Origin: Alcaligenaceae bacterium
GTDB lineage: Bacteria; Pseudomonadota; Gammaproteobacteria; Burkholderiales; Burkholderiaceae_B
NCBI GenBank assembly: GCA_013416455.1
Contig: JACCES010000018.1
Coordinates: 39,127-103,126, forward strand
DNA length: 64,000 nucleotides
Reading direction: 5' to 3'
Positions 62,278 to 64,000 of this stretch are shown here, in pieces. The notes under the pieces were generated by a model. It was not told the origin of the DNA and did not search any database. It saw only the letters and a list, made by a program, of their open reading frames with translations. Position numbers and translations under genes: made by a program. The first letter of the stretch is position 1. Each line of letters opens with the position of its first letter.

Positions 62278-63489
62278 ATGAGCAAGGCAGAACCGCGCGT
62301 CGTCGTCCGCCGCAAGAAGCTGCATCACGAAGCGCCGCACGGGGGCAGCTGGAAGATCGCCTATGCCGACTTCATGACGGCGATGATGGCCTTCTTCCTG
62401 GTCATGTGGCTGCTGTCGCTGATTCCTGTACACGAACTCACGCTGGTGGCCGAATATTTCCGCAAGCCCCTGGTCGAAGCCATTCGCTCTCAGAATGAAA
62501 ACCGGCCCATCGGGACCGACAGCGTCATACCCGGCGGAGCGCCCAGCATCATCCCGAATTTCCAGCTGGCCCCCCGCAATCCTTTCGACAGCGGCGATAT
62601 CCAGGATATCGAACGTCTCGAAAACCTCAAGCAGGACCTGGAGCAGCTCATCGAGCACGATCCGGTCATGTCGGAGTACAGGCCACAGATGCTGCTGGAC
62701 ATGACTCCTGACGGGTTGCGCGTCCAGATCCTCGACCGCGAGAACCGTCCCATGTTCGATACCGGCAGTGCGCAGCTGCAAAGGCAGATGCGCGTCATTC
62801 TGCGCCAGTTGGGCCCCTTGCTGAACAACATGCCCAACTCCATCAGCATCACCGGTCATACCGATGCGCGCCGGTATGCCACGGGCGAGCGTGAATATTC
62901 CAACTGGGAGCTTTCCGCCGACCGGGCCAATGCGGCGCGGCGCGAGCTGGTTGCCGGCGGCATGGATGAAACCAAGGTCCGGCGCGTCCTCGGGCTGTCC
63001 TCGACGGTCAATCTGGTGGACGATCCGTACGCGGACGCGAATCGTCGCATCAGCATATTGGTGCTGAACCAGCGTGCCGAGCGTCGCATGGACGAACAGG
63101 AAGCCACCTATGCCAGCCAGGTCGAGCTGGATGAAGTACTGGGGGCAGATGCGGCGAAAAGGCTGGGCGTGGAGCAGGGCAGCCCGCAAGACAGCCGGTC
63201 ACCGCCCGGTTCCGCGATTCCGGGCTGGCCTGCGCCGGGTTCGGGGATTCCCGGCATGCCGGACGAGGCCGCCCCCGGCGGGGGCGCGTCCGGGCTGCTG
63301 ATGCCCGGCATGGAAGTGCCGGTGCTGCCGATGTCCGCGCCGCAAGGCTTGGGGCGGGGCGGGAATCCGCAGTACGATGCACCGCTGCTGCCGCGCCCCG
63401 GCACCGACCTCGTTGAAACCGTCATTCTGCCGCTTTCCGTGGCCGACGAGCCCGGGGCCACCGTCGGCAGAATTGGTAACATTAGGTAA
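62278..63489 (+). CDS. motB: MotB flagellar stator protein
   Basis: A 403-residue protein: a short cytoplasmic N-terminus, one membrane helix containing the essential Asp (KIAYADFMTAMMAFFLVMWL, Asp about residue 27-28), a plug region, and an OmpA-like peptidoglycan-binding domain (SITGHTDARRYATGEREYSN, ELSADRANAARRELV). The C-terminal 110 residues are Pro/Gly-rich and atypically long, which is common in this group. Pairs with MotA. Confidence 0.95.
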   Translation: MSKAEPRVVVRRKKLHHEAPHGGSWKIAYADFMTAMMAFFLVMWLLSLIPVHELTLVAEYFRKPLVEAIRSQNENRPIGTDSVIPGGAPSIIPNFQLAPRNPFDSGDIQDIERLENLKQDLEQLIEHDPVMSEYRPQMLLDMTPDGLRVQILDRENRPMFDTGSAQLQRQMRVILRQLGPLLNNMPNSISITGHTDARRYATGEREYSNWELSADRANAARRELVAGGMDETKVRRVLGLSSTVNLVDDPYADANRRISILVLNQRAERRMDEQEATYASQVELDEVLGADAAKRLGVEQGSPQDSRSPPGSAIPGWPAPGSGIPGMPDEAAPGGGASGLLMPGMEVPVLPMSAPQGLGRGGNPQYDAPLLPRPGTDLVETVILPLSVADEPGATVGRIGNIR

Positions 63490-63567
63490 TAATATCGTAT
63501 TCTTCCCCGGCAACCGCCGGCGGACTGACTGCATCAGTGACACTGAAAGTGTGAAAGGAAATCGATC

Positions 63568-64000
63568 ATGAGCGCAGGCGTCGACCTGAGTCAGTTTTTC
63601 GATACATTTTTCGATGAAGCCGATGAGCTGCTCACCGATATGGAGCAATTGCTTCTCAATCTGGATGTGGACAATCCGGATATCGATCAGCTCAACGGCA
63701 TCTTCAGGGCGGCGCATTCCATCAAGGGGGGAGCGGGCACTTTCGGCTGCTTCGGGATGCTGGCCGACACCACGCATTTGCTCGAGAACCTTCTCGACCA
63801 CATTCGCCGCAACGAGATGGTGCTTCGCAAAGACATGATAGATATCTTTCTCGAAACCAAAGACGTGCTGACCGACCAGGTTGCCGCTTATCGCAACCAG
63901 CAGGAACCCAGCCGGGAAACCTACGAACGCATCTGCGCCCAATTGCGCGAACTGGCGGCGGAACGCCAAGGCGCCACGGCCGCCCAGGCTGCGCCGGCCG
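63568..64000 (+). CDS. cheA: CheA histidine kinase, N-terminal part
   Basis: The frame is open from an ATG at 63568 to the window edge (about 144 residues, 3' part outside). It contains the HPt (P1) domain: the phosphorylated His50 lies in FRAAHSIKGGAGTFG. CheA passes phosphate to CheY and CheB in chemotaxis. It follows motB by 78 bp. Confidence 0.95.
   Translation, partial: MSAGVDLSQFFDTFFDEADELLTDMEQLLLNLDVDNPDIDQLNGIFRAAHSIKGGAGTFGCFGMLADTTHLLENLLDHIRRNEMVLRKDMIDIFLETKDVLTDQVAAYRNQQEPSRETYERICAQLRELAAERQGATAAQAAPA

Noticed and set aside
1..64000. CRISPR array
   Set aside because: No run of evenly spaced repeats with unique spacers was seen. The only short tandem repeats are the three iterons at 4212-4276.

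Overview
The window is high-GC DNA from a denitrifying betaproteobacterium. The best guess is a member of the Alcaligenaceae (Bordetella, Achromobacter, Pusillimonas or Castellaniella type), inferred from gene content and order only: flhDC followed directly by motAB and cheA, a norR-norA-norB set, a clade I nos operon, a Bug-family binding protein and IclR-controlled CoA catabolism.

Region 1 (1 to about 25,030) is a mobile island. Its left part carries the maintenance and transfer genes of a Tn4371-like integrative conjugative element. These are a relaxase that runs off the left edge, a TraF-type peptidase, DUF2840, a small DNA-binding protein, ParA, an origin-like block with three iterons, RepA, an AlpA-type HTH, DUF2285, DUF2958, an XRE regulator, a RhuM-Fic fusion, DUF736, RadC, a ParB-like protein and DUF932. 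Six genes from parA to the relaxase are joined by five successive ATGA overlaps. An arsenic operon (arsR-arsI-acr3-arsC) sits between radC and parB, followed by an unusually hairpin-dense 600-bp stretch. Further right are a chimeric LysR pseudogene, an AT-rich PAP2 phosphatase gene, trkA-trkH, a BrnT/BrnA toxin-antitoxin pair and a tyrosine integrase. The island ends at the 3' 47 bp of a tRNA-Asn gene, which is probably an attachment site. No type IV secretion genes lie inside the window.

Region 2 (25,227 to 41,060) handles nitric and nitrous oxide. NorR faces norA-norB across a spacer with a perfect 14-bp inverted repeat and a canonical sigma-54 promoter. The nosR-Z-D-F-Y-L-apbE operon follows on the minus strand behind an FNR/DNR-type box. 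Together these genes would reduce NO to N2O and N2O to N2. A patatin-like lipase and a SirB2-family membrane protein lie beside norR.

Region 3 (41,341 to 52,795) is a catabolic cluster: an IclR regulator, a Bug binding protein, then SDR, acyl-CoA dehydrogenase, MaoC hydratase, NDP-forming acyl-CoA ligase, citryl-CoA-lyase-like protein, class III CoA transferase, iron alcohol dehydrogenase, a second SDR and a flavin reductase. Copies of the palindrome TACGAAATTTCGTA lie between the two divergent units. The set could activate, desaturate, hydrate and cleave a branched or dicarboxylic acid, but the substrate is unknown.

Region 4 (52,884 to 64,000) is ordinary chromosome: a SulP transporter, a small RHH-like protein, a lipoate/octanoate transferase, a TM2 protein, glpK and divergent glpD, an NlpC/P60 lipoprotein, then flhD-flhC, motA-motB and the start of cheA.
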